54,436 bases of DNA, from assembly GCA_903970465.1 (NCBI GenBank), contig CAJCIO010000010.1, forward strand, positions 1 through 54,436, read 5' to 3'. The DNA is from Gammaproteobacteria bacterium. Its GTDB lineage: Bacteria; Pseudomonadota; Gammaproteobacteria; Pseudomonadales; Pseudomonadaceae. Numbering within the stretch: position 1 is the first letter of the stretch; the number at the start of each line of letters is the position of its first letter. Shown in pieces: positions 42,900-50,462 of the stretch. The translations under genes were made by a program, and so were the position numbers. A model generated the notes under the pieces. The model was not told where the DNA came from and did no database searches. It saw only the letters and a list, made by a program, of their open reading frames with translations.

Positions 42900-44047
42900 T
42901 GAACGACGCGATTGCCTGGTTAGCCAAGCAGCAGGAGCCAATGCAAGACCTGTTGCGCAGCCTCGTTGATACCGACTCCAACAGCTATGACAAGGCCGGC
43001 GTCGATGCCGTCGGTGCGCATTTGATCGCAGCGCTGGAGCAAGGCGGGATCAAGGTGCAGCGCACGGCGGTGGAAGGTTTCGGCGACTTGCTGCTGGCCG
43101 AATTGCCCGGCGGTTCGCAGCCGCCGGTGCTGTTGCTCGGGCACCGGGATACGGTGTTCCCCAAGGGCACCGCGCCGACACGCGGCTATACCACCGACGG
43201 CACCTTGGCGTTCGGGCCAGGTGTGGCGGACATGAAAGGTGGACTGGTACTCAACTGCTTTGCGCTACTGGCCTTGCAGCGCCTGGCGCCGCTGCCCTTC
43301 CCCGTCAGGGTGCTGTTTACCGGCGACGAGGAAATCGGTTCTGGTACTGCACGTGGCCATATCGAGCAGGTCGCCCGAGGCGTACAGGCGGTACTCAACA
43401 CCGAACCCGGTCGTGTCAGCGGCAACGTGGTTAGCGCGCGCAAAGGGGGTGTGCGTTTGTTGATCGAAGTCACTGGCCGCGCGGCGCATTCGGGCGTCAA
43501 CCATGCCGACGGTGCCAGCGCGATCGAAGCCTTGGCGCGCAAGGTGGTCAAGCTGCACGCGCTGACTGACTACGGCCGCGGAATCACCACCAACGTCGGT
43601 TTGATGAGCGGCGGGACCTCCAGCAATACCGTGGCGCCCGCAGCGACGGCGGAGCTGGATATCCGCTTTGTCGAAGTGGCGCAGTGGGCGGCGATCAAGG
43701 CTGCGATCGTGGCCATTGTCGAAGAGCAGGAGGTGCCGGGTACTCAGGCGGTATTGACTGAGTGCGCGGTGTTCATGCCGATGGAGGGGCGCCATAGCCT
43801 CGACTTGCTGGATATTTATCGGGGCCAGGCGTTGGAATTGGAGTTCAGTGTGGAAGGTGAATTTACCGGTGGGTGTGCGGATTCCGGCTTTACCGCCAGT
43901 TTGGGGATTCCTACGCTTTGTGGCCTGGGGCCGGTAGGTGGCAAGGTGCACACGGATCGCGAGTATCTGGAGCTGGATACGCTGGTGCCGCGGGCGCAGG
44001 CGCTGGTAGGTACGATCCTGCAACTGGCCAAGCGCGGACAAAGCTGA
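42899..44047 (+). CDS. M20-family metallopeptidase 2 (glutamate carboxypeptidase-like)
   Basis: A 382-aa M20 hydrolase closest in motif to carboxypeptidase G2 / ArgE-type enzymes. It has LLGHRDTVFP (His, Asp), GVADMKGG (bridging Asp), TGDEEIGSG (catalytic Glu), LNTEPGR (Glu ligand), GRAAHSG and KVHTDREYLEL (last His ligand). It is the terminal gene of the operon and is followed by a REP-like palindrome. Together with the first M20 enzyme it suggests stepwise hydrolysis of an imported peptide or acyl-amino acid. Confidence 0.9.
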   Translation: MNDAIAWLAKQQEPMQDLLRSLVDTDSNSYDKAGVDAVGAHLIAALEQGGIKVQRTAVEGFGDLLLAELPGGSQPPVLLLGHRDTVFPKGTAPTRGYTTDGTLAFGPGVADMKGGLVLNCFALLALQRLAPLPFPVRVLFTGDEEIGSGTARGHIEQVARGVQAVLNTEPGRVSGNVVSARKGGVRLLIEVTGRAAHSGVNHADGASAIEALARKVVKLHALTDYGRGITTNVGLMSGGTSSNTVAPAATAELDIRFVEVAQWAAIKAAIVAIVEEQEVPGTQAVLTECAVFMPMEGRHSLDLLDIYRGQALELEFSVEGEFTGGCADSGFTASLGIPTLCGLGPVGGKVHTDREYLELDTLVPRAQALVGTILQLAKRGQS

Positions 44048-44063
44048 TTTTTGTGCCTTATTC

Positions 44064-44141
44064 GCTGGCCTCTTCGCGGGCATGCCTTGCTCCCACGGAT
44101 GTACACCTGTGGGAACAAGGCTGGTCTTCGAAGAGGCCAGC
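44064..44141. repeat. REP-like extragenic palindrome
   Basis: Outer arms GCTGGCCTCTTCG and CGAAGAGGCCAGC are a perfect 13-bp inverted repeat. Inner arms CCTTGCTCCCAC and GTGGGAACAAGG match at 11 of 12. The segment lies between convergent genes and is typical of Pseudomonas REP doublets. It may act as a shared transcription stop. Confidence 0.75.
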
Positions 44142-44175
44142 CGCCTCACTGCGAATCCAGCAGCCCGATCACCTC

Positions 44176-45192
44176 TCAACCATTCCGGAAAATAAAGCTG
44201 TAAGCACTCAACGCCGGCACGCCACCAAGGTGGGCATACAGCACCTTCGAGCCTTCAGGAAACTCGCCGTTACGTACCATATCGATCATCCCGTGCATCG
44301 ATTTACCTTCGTACACCGGGTCGGTCAGTACACCTTCCAGCCGCGCGCACAGGCGTATGGCTTCCAGCGTGCCCTCGCTCGGCAAGCCATATTCCGGCCC
44401 GCCGTAACGGGTATCCAGCACCACATCCTCATCGGTAATCGGCCGTCCCAGGTCGACGATTTCCGCCGTATGACGGGCAATACGCAGCACCTGCTCGCGG
44501 GTTTTTTCCGGCTTGGCGGAGGCGTCGATACCGATCACCTTGTTCGCCCGACCATCCGCAGCGAAACCCACCACCATGCCCGCATGGGTACTGCCGGTCA
44601 CCGAGCAGACGACGATGTAATCGAACTTGAAGCCCAGCGCTTTCTCCTGCTCGCGCACTTCTTCGGCAAAGGCCACGAAACCGATGCCACCATAAGGGTG
44701 CTCGGAACAACCCGCCGGAATCGGGAAGGGCTTGCCGCCGCTCTCCCGCACGTCGCTCATGGCCTGTTCCCAGCTCGGCCGGATGCCGATGTCGAAGCCT
44801 GCAGCATCCAGGCGTACATCGGCGCCCATGATGCGTGACATCTCGATGTTGCCGACTCGGTCATACACGGCGTCGGAGTAGTTGACCCAGTTCTCCTGAA
44901 CAAGCACGCACTTCATGCCCAGATGCGCTGCCACGGCCGCGACCTGGCGCGTCTGGTTGGACTGAATGCCGCCGATCGATACCAAGGTATCGCAGCCCTG
45001 CTCCAAGGCTTCCGGGATCAGGTATTCCAGCTTGCGGGTCTTGTTGCCGCCGAACGCCAGCCCGCTGTTGCAGTCCTCACGCTTGGCGTACAGCTCGACT
45101 TTGCCACCCAGATGCTCGCTCAGTCGCTTGAGCGGCATGATTGGCGAAGGGCCAAAGGTGAGTGGATAGCGCTTGAATTTCTCTAGATTCAT
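44176..45192 (-). CDS. acdS: 1-aminocyclopropane-1-carboxylate (ACC) deaminase
   Basis: PLP enzyme that cleaves ACC, the ethylene precursor of plants, to 2-oxobutanoate and ammonia; a marker of plant-associated bacteria. The ATG at 45192 gives exactly 338 aa ([18 protein letters not shown]...), the usual AcdS length. PLP Lys51 ([10 protein letters not shown]), Ser78 (GGIQSNQ), Tyr294 and Glu295 (DPVYEGK) and Leu322 (YAHLGG) are all present. Glu295 and Leu322 are the residues that separate true ACC deaminases from D-cysteine desulfhydrases. It is divergent from acdR across 166 bp. Confidence 0.95.
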   Translation of the reverse strand: MNLEKFKRYPLTFGPSPIMPLKRLSEHLGGKVELYAKREDCNSGLAFGGNKTRKLEYLIPEALEQGCDTLVSIGGIQSNQTRQVAAVAAHLGMKCVLVQENWVNYSDAVYDRVGNIEMSRIMGADVRLDAAGFDIGIRPSWEQAMSDVRESGGKPFPIPAGCSEHPYGGIGFVAFAEEVREQEKALGFKFDYIVVCSVTGSTHAGMVVGFAADGRANKVIGIDASAKPEKTREQVLRIARHTAEIVDLGRPITDEDVVLDTRYGGPEYGLPSEGTLEAIRLCARLEGVLTDPVYEGKSMHGMIDMVRNGEFPEGSKVLYAHLGGVPALSAYSFIFRNG

Positions 45193-45358
45193 GCTGTGTC
45201 TCCTGATTCGAAAGGTATCCGGGTGGCGCAAAAGGCTGCGCGGCAACCACAACAGGTTATGAGAAACGGCAAAAAAGCGGGTTGCGATTACTGGCCTGTT
45301 TTTCGCATTTAATTAACTAGAATCTGTAAATAACGTCTTTTGTTCAGCGGGTGGTCGA
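45193..45358. promoter_or_regulatory. acdS-acdR divergent promoter region
   Basis: A 166-bp gap containing an AT-rich stretch (about 45290-45335) and the RBS regions of both genes. In related strains the acdS promoter is controlled by the Lrp-like AcdR and other factors. I could not define the binding sites here. Confidence 0.5.
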
Positions 45359-45868
45359 TTGAAAGCAATAAATGAAAGTGCTCGTGCCGCTGGCCCAAAC
45401 ACGGCGGGCCTTGAGCTGGACCGCATCGATCGGGCGATTCTCAAGACCCTGCAGAAGGACGCGTCCATCTCCAATGTGGCCCTGGCCGAGAAGGTCAAGC
45501 TCAGCCCACCCGCCTGCTTGCGCCGGGTCGAACGCTTGAAGGAAGCGGGACTGATCAGGGGTATCGTCGCGTTGCTCGACCCTCAGGCGCTGGATGTCGG
45601 CATGGTGATCCTGATCGGCGTGGTGCTGGATCGCTCGACGCCGCAGTCCTTCGCGGACTTCGAAACCGCAGCGCAGAAGGTTTCCGGCTGCATGGAACTG
45701 CACGTGGTAACGGGGGAGTTCGACTACTTCATGCTGTTGCGTACCCGCGACAGTGCCAGCTTCAACCGTCTGCATGCCGAGCAGTTGCTGTATCTGCCGG
45801 GGGTGCGGCAGATCCGTTCGTTCATGGGCTTGCGCCAGGTGTTATCGACGACCTTGCTGCCGATCTGA
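45359..45868 (+). CDS. acdR: Lrp-family regulator of ACC deaminase
   Basis: A 169-aa Lrp/AsnC regulator divergent from acdS, the known acdR position. The helix-turn-helix is in RIDRAILKTLQKDASISNVALAEKVKLSPPACLRRV (seen as LAEKVKLSPPACLRRVERL), followed by the RAM effector domain with GVVLDRSTPQSFADFE. The frame has no ATG; a TTG at 45359 is the best start, with a weak upstream RBS. A second regulator 0.7 kb away (46606-47076) shares the VVLDRSTP-SFA-FE segment almost exactly, which marks the two as recent paralogues. Confidence 0.88.
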   Translation: MKAINESARAAGPNTAGLELDRIDRAILKTLQKDASISNVALAEKVKLSPPACLRRVERLKEAGLIRGIVALLDPQALDVGMVILIGVVLDRSTPQSFADFETAAQKVSGCMELHVVTGEFDYFMLLRTRDSASFNRLHAEQLLYLPGVRQIRSFMGLRQVLSTTLLPI

Positions 45869-45869
45869 A

Positions 45870-46322
45870 TCAGCACATCGAGAAGTGATCCTGAAGTTGG
45901 TGTTTAACCAACTCCCGCGCGGTGTCGAGGATGCGCTGCAACTGTGCAGCCTCCTCGGTAACGCCCGATTGCAGTTCGATAAAGCGCAGGGAATGCCCGC
46001 AGACCGAACCGAGCCAGGCCAGTTGCCCGCCGTTGTCCTGTTCGAGGTCCAGCAATACGCAGTTGTGTGGCAAGGCCTTGAGCATCGTGCCGATCTCGCA
46101 GGTCGAGTCGAACCCGACACGCTGGTTTTCGGCATTTAGCCAGTCGCGCTGCAGGCCTTGGGCGTCACTGATGTGCAGGTAGGCCACCTGTTCCCAGCCG
46201 ACGATAGCGTCGTGCAGCGCCGAGGCCAGCGACTGAGGCATACGGTTGCCCTCGATGAGCACCAAGGCGACGTTAGTGCTTGGGGTTTTGATCCACTGTG
46301 ATTTGAGCGCTGCAATCGACAT
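45870..46322 (-). CDS. Unknown 150-aa protein between two Lrp-type regulators
   Basis: I do not recognise this family. The start (ATG at 46322) has a good GGAGG at 6 nt, so the gene is likely real. The predicted protein is soluble, with no signal peptide or membrane helix, and mixed alpha/beta in appearance: VALVLIEGN, VAYLHISDA and NCVLLDLEQ look like strands, followed by a final helix rich in Gln/Leu and a C-terminal Cys. It is convergent with acdR with only 1 nt between stop codons, and divergent from the second Lrp gene, whose operator region it may share. A role linked to those regulators is only a guess. Confidence 0.65.
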   Translation of the reverse strand: MSIAALKSQWIKTPSTNVALVLIEGNRMPQSLASALHDAIVGWEQVAYLHISDAQGLQRDWLNAENQRVGFDSTCEIGTMLKALPHNCVLLDLEQDNGGQLAWLGSVCGHSLRFIELQSGVTEEAAQLQRILDTARELVKHQLQDHFSMC

Positions 46323-46420
46323 GCTGAACCTCCGAATGGGCTGCCCTGAAATTACGCAAAGGCCAAAAGAATTTCATACCTTTAATGGCGCTGGGTTCGG
46401 GAGGTTGTTCTCGGTGTGGC

Positions 46421-46524
46421 TGCTGGTCTCTTCGCCGCCGGACGCGCACCCTTGCTCCCACGGCGTTGGCAGGTCGATCGGTCTACGCTTGTGGGCGCAA
46501 GGCTCGCGCGCGAAGAGGCCAGTG
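46421..46524. repeat. REP-like extragenic palindrome
   Basis: The arms CTGGTCTCTTCG and CGAAGAGGCCAG, with inner CCTTGCTCCCAC / GTGGGCGCAAGG, match the element at 44064. It lies in the 283-bp gap (46323-46605) between the unknown gene and the second Lrp gene, which otherwise holds only their promoters. Confidence 0.65.
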
Positions 46525-46605
46525 GCAGCACCTTAGATCAACGCTCACCCGGCAAGATCATTGCAAGCAACTCCGCACCTGCCCGGCCGATCAGGATCGA
46601 CTGCC

Positions 46606-47076
46606 ATGACCCAAACCAGCGACCTTAACCCCTACGAACGGAAGATTCTTCGCGCGCTGCAAGCCGACGGCAGGATGAGCAACGCTGAACTCGCCAAGCA
46701 AGTCGGCCTGAGCACTACGGCCTGTTGGAACTACACACGCCGTCTGTTCGATAACGGCGTGATCAAAAGTGTGCACGCCCTGATCGACCCCAATGCAGTG
46801 GAACAAGGCACGGTGGTATTGATCGGCGTCGTGCTGGATCGCTCGACGCCGGACAGCTTCGCGGCCTTCGAAGCCGCCGCACGCACCTTGCCCCAAGTGC
46901 TCGAGTGCTGGCTGGTGGCCGGCGACGTGGATTACTTCATGAAGCTCAGGGTGCGCGACCTTCCGGCCTTCAATCAACTGCACAATGCACAGATCATTGC
47001 CTTGCCGGGGGTTCGCCAGGTGCGCACGTTTTTCGTCCTCAACGAAGTGAAGAGTGACGGCTTGCTGGATTTCTAG
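46606..47076 (+). CDS. Second Lrp/AsnC-family regulator, paralogue of AcdR
   Basis: A 156-aa regulator. ATG 46606 is chosen because it has AGGA upstream and gives the usual N-terminus (MTQTSDLNPYERKILRALQADGR). The helix-turn-helix is ELAKQVGLSTTACWNYTRRL, and the RAM domain follows (VVLIGVVLDRSTPDSFAAFEAA). The RAM domain is close to that of AcdR, suggesting duplication and a related effector. It ends 3 nt from the convergent dehydrogenase stop. The target is unknown. Confidence 0.88.
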   Translation: MTQTSDLNPYERKILRALQADGRMSNAELAKQVGLSTTACWNYTRRLFDNGVIKSVHALIDPNAVEQGTVVLIGVVLDRSTPDSFAAFEAAARTLPQVLECWLVAGDVDYFMKLRVRDLPAFNQLHNAQIIALPGVRQVRTFFVLNEVKSDGLLDF

Positions 47077-47079
47077 TGT

Positions 47080-48093
47080 TTACCACTCGACCACGATCTT
47101 GCCGAAGTGCCCGGCGCTCTCCTGATAGCGGAATGCATCCGCGAGTTTTTCCAGTGAAAAGCTTTTATCCACAACCGGACGAATCTTCGCCTGGTTCAGC
47201 GCCGCGACGTATTCCTGCTGCTGGCGCCGGGTGCCGACGATCAGCCCCTGCAATCGCGCTTGCTTGGCCATCAACAACGACGTCGGGACTTCGCCCCCGC
47301 GACCCGTCAGCACGCCTATCAAGGAGATGTGCCCGCCTACACGTACGGCCTTGATCGATTGCCCCAAGGTGCCGGGGCCGCTCAGCTCGATGACATGGTC
47401 GACCCCTTTGCCACCGGTCAGCTTGAGTACCTCGTCAGCCCAGTCCGGAACCTGCTTGTAGTTGATGCCGTGGTCGGCACCCAAGGCTTTGGCCTTCGCA
47501 AGTTTCTCATCCGATGAGGAGGTGATGATGACCGTGGCGCCGAACAACTTTGCGATCTGCAGCGCTGCAATAGAGACACCGCCGGTGCCTAGAGTGAGCA
47601 CCGTGTCTCCCGCTTTCAGCTGGCCATCGCCGACCAATGCCCGCCATGCGGTCAGCCCTGCTGTCGTGATAGTCGATGCTTCGGCATGGGTCCAGCCTTC
47701 GGGCGCCAAGGTGAAGTCCGTGGCCGCGCGGACTGTGAACTCGGTGGCATAGCCGTCGATGCCATCACCGGGAGTGCCGGCGAAGTTGCCGGCGGACGAG
47801 GTCGGCAATCCATCCAGCCAGTGGGGGAAGAAGGTGGAGACGACCGAGTCGCCCACCTTGAATTCATTGACGCCCTCACCTACCGCTTCTACCACGCCCG
47901 CGCCATCGGCCATCAGCAGGCGCGGCTCTTGTTTAGGCGTTCCGCCTTTAGCCACCAACAAGTCATGGTAGTTGAGCGAGGTCGCATGAAGGGCAACGCG
48001 AATCTGCCCCGCGCCAGGTTGGCCTGGATCGGGAATATCACGGATTTCAAGATTGTCCAGCCCACCGGGGCCATTGACGTAAACAGCTTTCAT
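47080..48093 (-). CDS. Medium-chain NAD(P)-dependent alcohol dehydrogenase / quinone oxidoreductase
   Basis: A 337-aa MDR enzyme with the N-terminal GroES-like fold (SLNYHDLL, DGAGVVEAVGEGV) and the nucleotide-binding GTGGVS motif (TLGTGGVSIAALQIAK). The usual cluster of four structural zinc cysteines is absent, which fits the zinc-independent quinone reductase branch. The substrate is not evident. It is downstream of the Lrp gene at 48167-48655, with a parS site in between; the two may be co-transcribed. A perfect DnaA box is at 47165-47173. Confidence 0.88.
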   Translation of the reverse strand: MKAVYVNGPGGLDNLEIRDIPDPGQPGAGQIRVALHATSLNYHDLLVAKGGTPKQEPRLLMADGAGVVEAVGEGVNEFKVGDSVVSTFFPHWLDGLPTSSAGNFAGTPGDGIDGYATEFTVRAATDFTLAPEGWTHAEASTITTAGLTAWRALVGDGQLKAGDTVLTLGTGGVSIAALQIAKLFGATVIITSSSDEKLAKAKALGADHGINYKQVPDWADEVLKLTGGKGVDHVIELSGPGTLGQSIKAVRVGGHISLIGVLTGRGGEVPTSLLMAKQARLQGLIVGTRRQQQEYVAALNQAKIRPVVDKSFSLEKLADAFRYQESAGHFGKIVVEW

Positions 48094-48140
48094 CGAGTGT
48101 TCTCCTGGCTGAGGACGGCGCGCCGTCGATCTCGCAAAGG

Positions 48141-48156
48141 TGTTCCACGTGGAACA
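48141..48156. other. parS site 3 (intergenic, right arm)
   Basis: TGTTCCACGTGGAACA, a perfect 16-bp parS palindrome in the 73-bp gap between the Lrp and dehydrogenase genes. It lies about 22.5 kb from the dnaA start, still within the origin domain. Confidence 0.92.
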
Positions 48157-48166
48157 GAGTAAAAAA

Positions 48167-48655
48167 TCAGTCGCCTATTACCAGCCCATTGGGCGGTAGC
48201 GGCAATGCAGTTTTGTACCGAACCTGTTTGAGGGCAAAACTGGAACGGATGTTCGCAACGTCGGGAAATTTGGTCAGGTGATCGAGGATGAAGCGCTCCA
48301 GTGACTGGATATTCGGCACCAGTACCCTGATCAGATAATCCGCATCCCCGGACATCAAGTAGCACTCCATCACTTCTGGTCGGTCTGCGATGGCGTCTTC
48401 AAATCGTTGCAGCGCACCTTCTACCTGCTTCTCCAAACTGACGTGGATGAAGACGTTAACGTGCAACCCCAATACATCCGGTTCGAGCAACGTGACCTGA
48501 CGCTTGATCACGCCCAGCTCCTCCATCGCCTTGACGCGATTGAAGCAGGGGGTGGGGGACAGATTGACGGAGCGGGCCAGGTCAGCGTTGGTGATCCTGG
48601 CGTTTTCCTGGAGTGAATTGAGAATCCCGATGTCAGTGCGGTCGAGTTTTTTCAT
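48167..48655 (-). CDS. Third Lrp/AsnC-family regulator
   Basis: A 162-aa regulator: [37 protein letters not shown] is the AsnC-type helix-turn-helix (motif [17 protein letters not shown]), then the RAM domain ([19 protein letters not shown]). It is more like general Lrp-type regulators than AcdR. It is divergent from the MHS transporter gene at 48899 across 243 bp and is its likely regulator, together with the dehydrogenase downstream. Confidence 0.9.
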   Translation of the reverse strand: MKKLDRTDIGILNSLQENARITNADLARSVNLSPTPCFNRVKAMEELGVIKRQVTLLEPDVLGLHVNVFIHVSLEKQVEGALQRFEDAIADRPEVMECYLMSGDADYLIRVLVPNIQSLERFILDHLTKFPDVANIRSSFALKQVRYKTALPLPPNGLVIGD

Positions 48656-48898
48656 CAGTCATTCATTCTTGTTTTGGCCCTGAATAGGGTCAGATTAACT
48701 GCAATTGCGCGTTTGTGCCCGCCAATGATGCAAGGCCTGAGCGGCCTGATGCGGTGAAGCATGCGTGCGGCCGAATGGCACGGATCGTGCGCGCCATTGA
48801 GTATGTGGATGCCGGTATCTGGCATCTGCGCTTGAGGGCTGTGCCGATAATCGAATGAGCCTTTATTCATTCTCAATCATCCGGACGTCGAGGTCAGC
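48656..48898. promoter_or_regulatory. Divergent region between Lrp regulator and MFS transporter
   Basis: A 243-bp gap. It holds an inverted repeat GAATGA-N8-TCATTC (48853-48872) close to the transporter start, and a further ATTCATTCT at 48661-48669 near the regulator start. These are candidate Lrp-family sites. A short open frame across the gap has no coding support. Confidence 0.4.
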
Positions 48899-50239
48899 AT
48901 GACGAATATCGCAGAACAGCAGGTCGATCCCGCGACCCTAAAACGGGTGATATGCGCCGCCGCTATCGGTAATTTCGTCGAGTGGTTCGACTTCGCGGTC
49001 TATGGTTTTCTTGCGACGGTTATCGCCGCGCAGTTCTTTCCCAGCGGTGACCCTAGTGTGGCGCTGTTGAAGACATTCGCAGTGTTTGCAGTGGCCTTCG
49101 CGTTTCGGCCGCTGGGCGGTATTTTCTTCGGCATGCTGGGCGACCGTATCGGCCGCAAGCGGGTGCTGTCGACGACCATTCTATTGATGGCCGGGGCGAC
49201 CACCCTCATTGGCCTGTTGCCGAGTTATGCACAGATCGGCCTGTTTGCGCCCTTGCTGTTGACCATCATCCGATGCACCCAAGGCTTTTCGGCCGGTGGC
49301 GAATACGCCGGCGCCTGCGCCTACCTGATGGAGCACGCGCCGCGCACCAAGCGAGCCTGGTATGGCAGCTTCGTGCCGGTATCGACCTTCACCGCGTTCG
49401 CCTGCGCGGCGGTGATCGCCTACGCGCTGGACGCCTCACTGGCGCCTGAGTCCATGGCCAGTTGGGGCTGGCGGGTACCATTCCTGATTGCGGCCCCCAT
49501 GGGCATCGTCGGGCTGTACCTGCGCTTGCGGTTGGATGAAACGCCCGCCTTCCAGGCAGTCGCCAACGAGCACGCGGTGGCCCACTCGCCCCTGCGGGAA
49601 ACCCTCAAGACCCAAGGTGGCGCGATCTGCTGCCTGGGGGCGTTCGTCTCTCTGACTGCCCTGTCCTTCTATACCTTTACCACGTACTTCACCACTTACC
49701 TTCAGGTGGCCGGAGGCCTGAGCCGTGCGACCGCACTGTTGATATCGGTGATCGCTTTGGTATTCGCCGCGTTGATGTGCCCGGTGGCGGGCGCCTATTC
49801 CGATAAGGTCGGACGGCGGGCGACCATTCTTACTACAGGGGTGGGCTTGATCGTTGTGGTGTATCCGGCCTTCATGTTGGCCAGTTCCGGCTCGTTCGCC
49901 GCGTCCATCGTTGGTGTGATGTTGCTGGCGCTGGGGGCGGTGCTCAGTGGCGTGGTGACCGCCGCGCTGTTGTCGGAAGTGTTCCCGACCCGCACGCGTT
50001 ATACCGCCTCGGCAATTACCTACAACATGGCGTACACCATCTTTGGTGGCACCGCGCCGTTGATGGCGACGTGGTTGATTGGCATGACCGGCAGCAACCT
50101 GGCGCCGGCTTACTATCTGATCGCGATTTCGCTGCTGGCGTTGGCGGGTGGGCTAGCGTTGCCGGAGACGTCGAAGATTTCGTTGCACAGTCCGTTGCCC
50201 GATGCGGATGAGGGGGCGTTGGCAGGGTCGGTTGGTTGA
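48899..50239 (+). CDS. MFS transporter, metabolite:H+ symporter (MHS) type
   Basis: A 446-aa, 12-helix transporter: IGNFVEWFDFAVYGFLATVIA in TM1, GDRIGRKRVL in loop 2-3, and GFSAGGEYAGACAYLMEHAP at TM4-5. These features match the MHS group that imports carboxylates, betaines or similar solutes. It is divergent from an Lrp-type regulator and is followed by a GMC oxidoreductase and a second MHS transporter, so its substrate may feed that enzyme. The exact substrate is unknown. Confidence 0.9.
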   Translation: MTNIAEQQVDPATLKRVICAAAIGNFVEWFDFAVYGFLATVIAAQFFPSGDPSVALLKTFAVFAVAFAFRPLGGIFFGMLGDRIGRKRVLSTTILLMAGATTLIGLLPSYAQIGLFAPLLLTIIRCTQGFSAGGEYAGACAYLMEHAPRTKRAWYGSFVPVSTFTAFACAAVIAYALDASLAPESMASWGWRVPFLIAAPMGIVGLYLRLRLDETPAFQAVANEHAVAHSPLRETLKTQGGAICCLGAFVSLTALSFYTFTTYFTTYLQVAGGLSRATALLISVIALVFAALMCPVAGAYSDKVGRRATILTTGVGLIVVVYPAFMLASSGSFAASIVGVMLLALGAVLSGVVTAALLSEVFPTRTRYTASAITYNMAYTIFGGTAPLMATWLIGMTGSNLAPAYYLIAISLLALAGGLALPETSKISLHSPLPDADEGALAGSVG

Positions 50240-50240
50240 T

Positions 50241-50346
50241 TGGCCGCACCGGCGTCTTCGCCGCCGAGCGCGCACCCTTGCTCCCACAGGTGCAGGACGC
50301 AGGACCTGCCTGCAGTGTGGGCAAGGCTTGGCCGCGAAGGGGCCAT
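50241..50346. repeat. REP-like extragenic palindrome
   Basis: Contains TGGCCGCACCGGCGTCTTCG on the left and GCGAAGGGGCCA on the right, with inner CCTTGCTCCCACAGGT and GTGTGGGCAAGGC. It is related to the elements at 44064 and 46421. It lies just after the transporter stop, within the 223-bp gap before the GMC gene. Confidence 0.65.
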
Positions 50347-50462
50347 CAGCCGCGCCGGAGAACTAGATAAAAACGCACATCCGATGGGTAAAAATCATCC
50401 GCCACGTTTCCCGTACAAGGGTCTAGGATTAAGGGGTAAAAAAATAATAAAAGAGGCGTTCA

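Noticed and set aside
48655..48876. 73-codon minus-strand open frame upstream of the third Lrp gene
   Set aside because: No ribosome binding site or family resemblance; the segment is better explained as a divergent promoter region.
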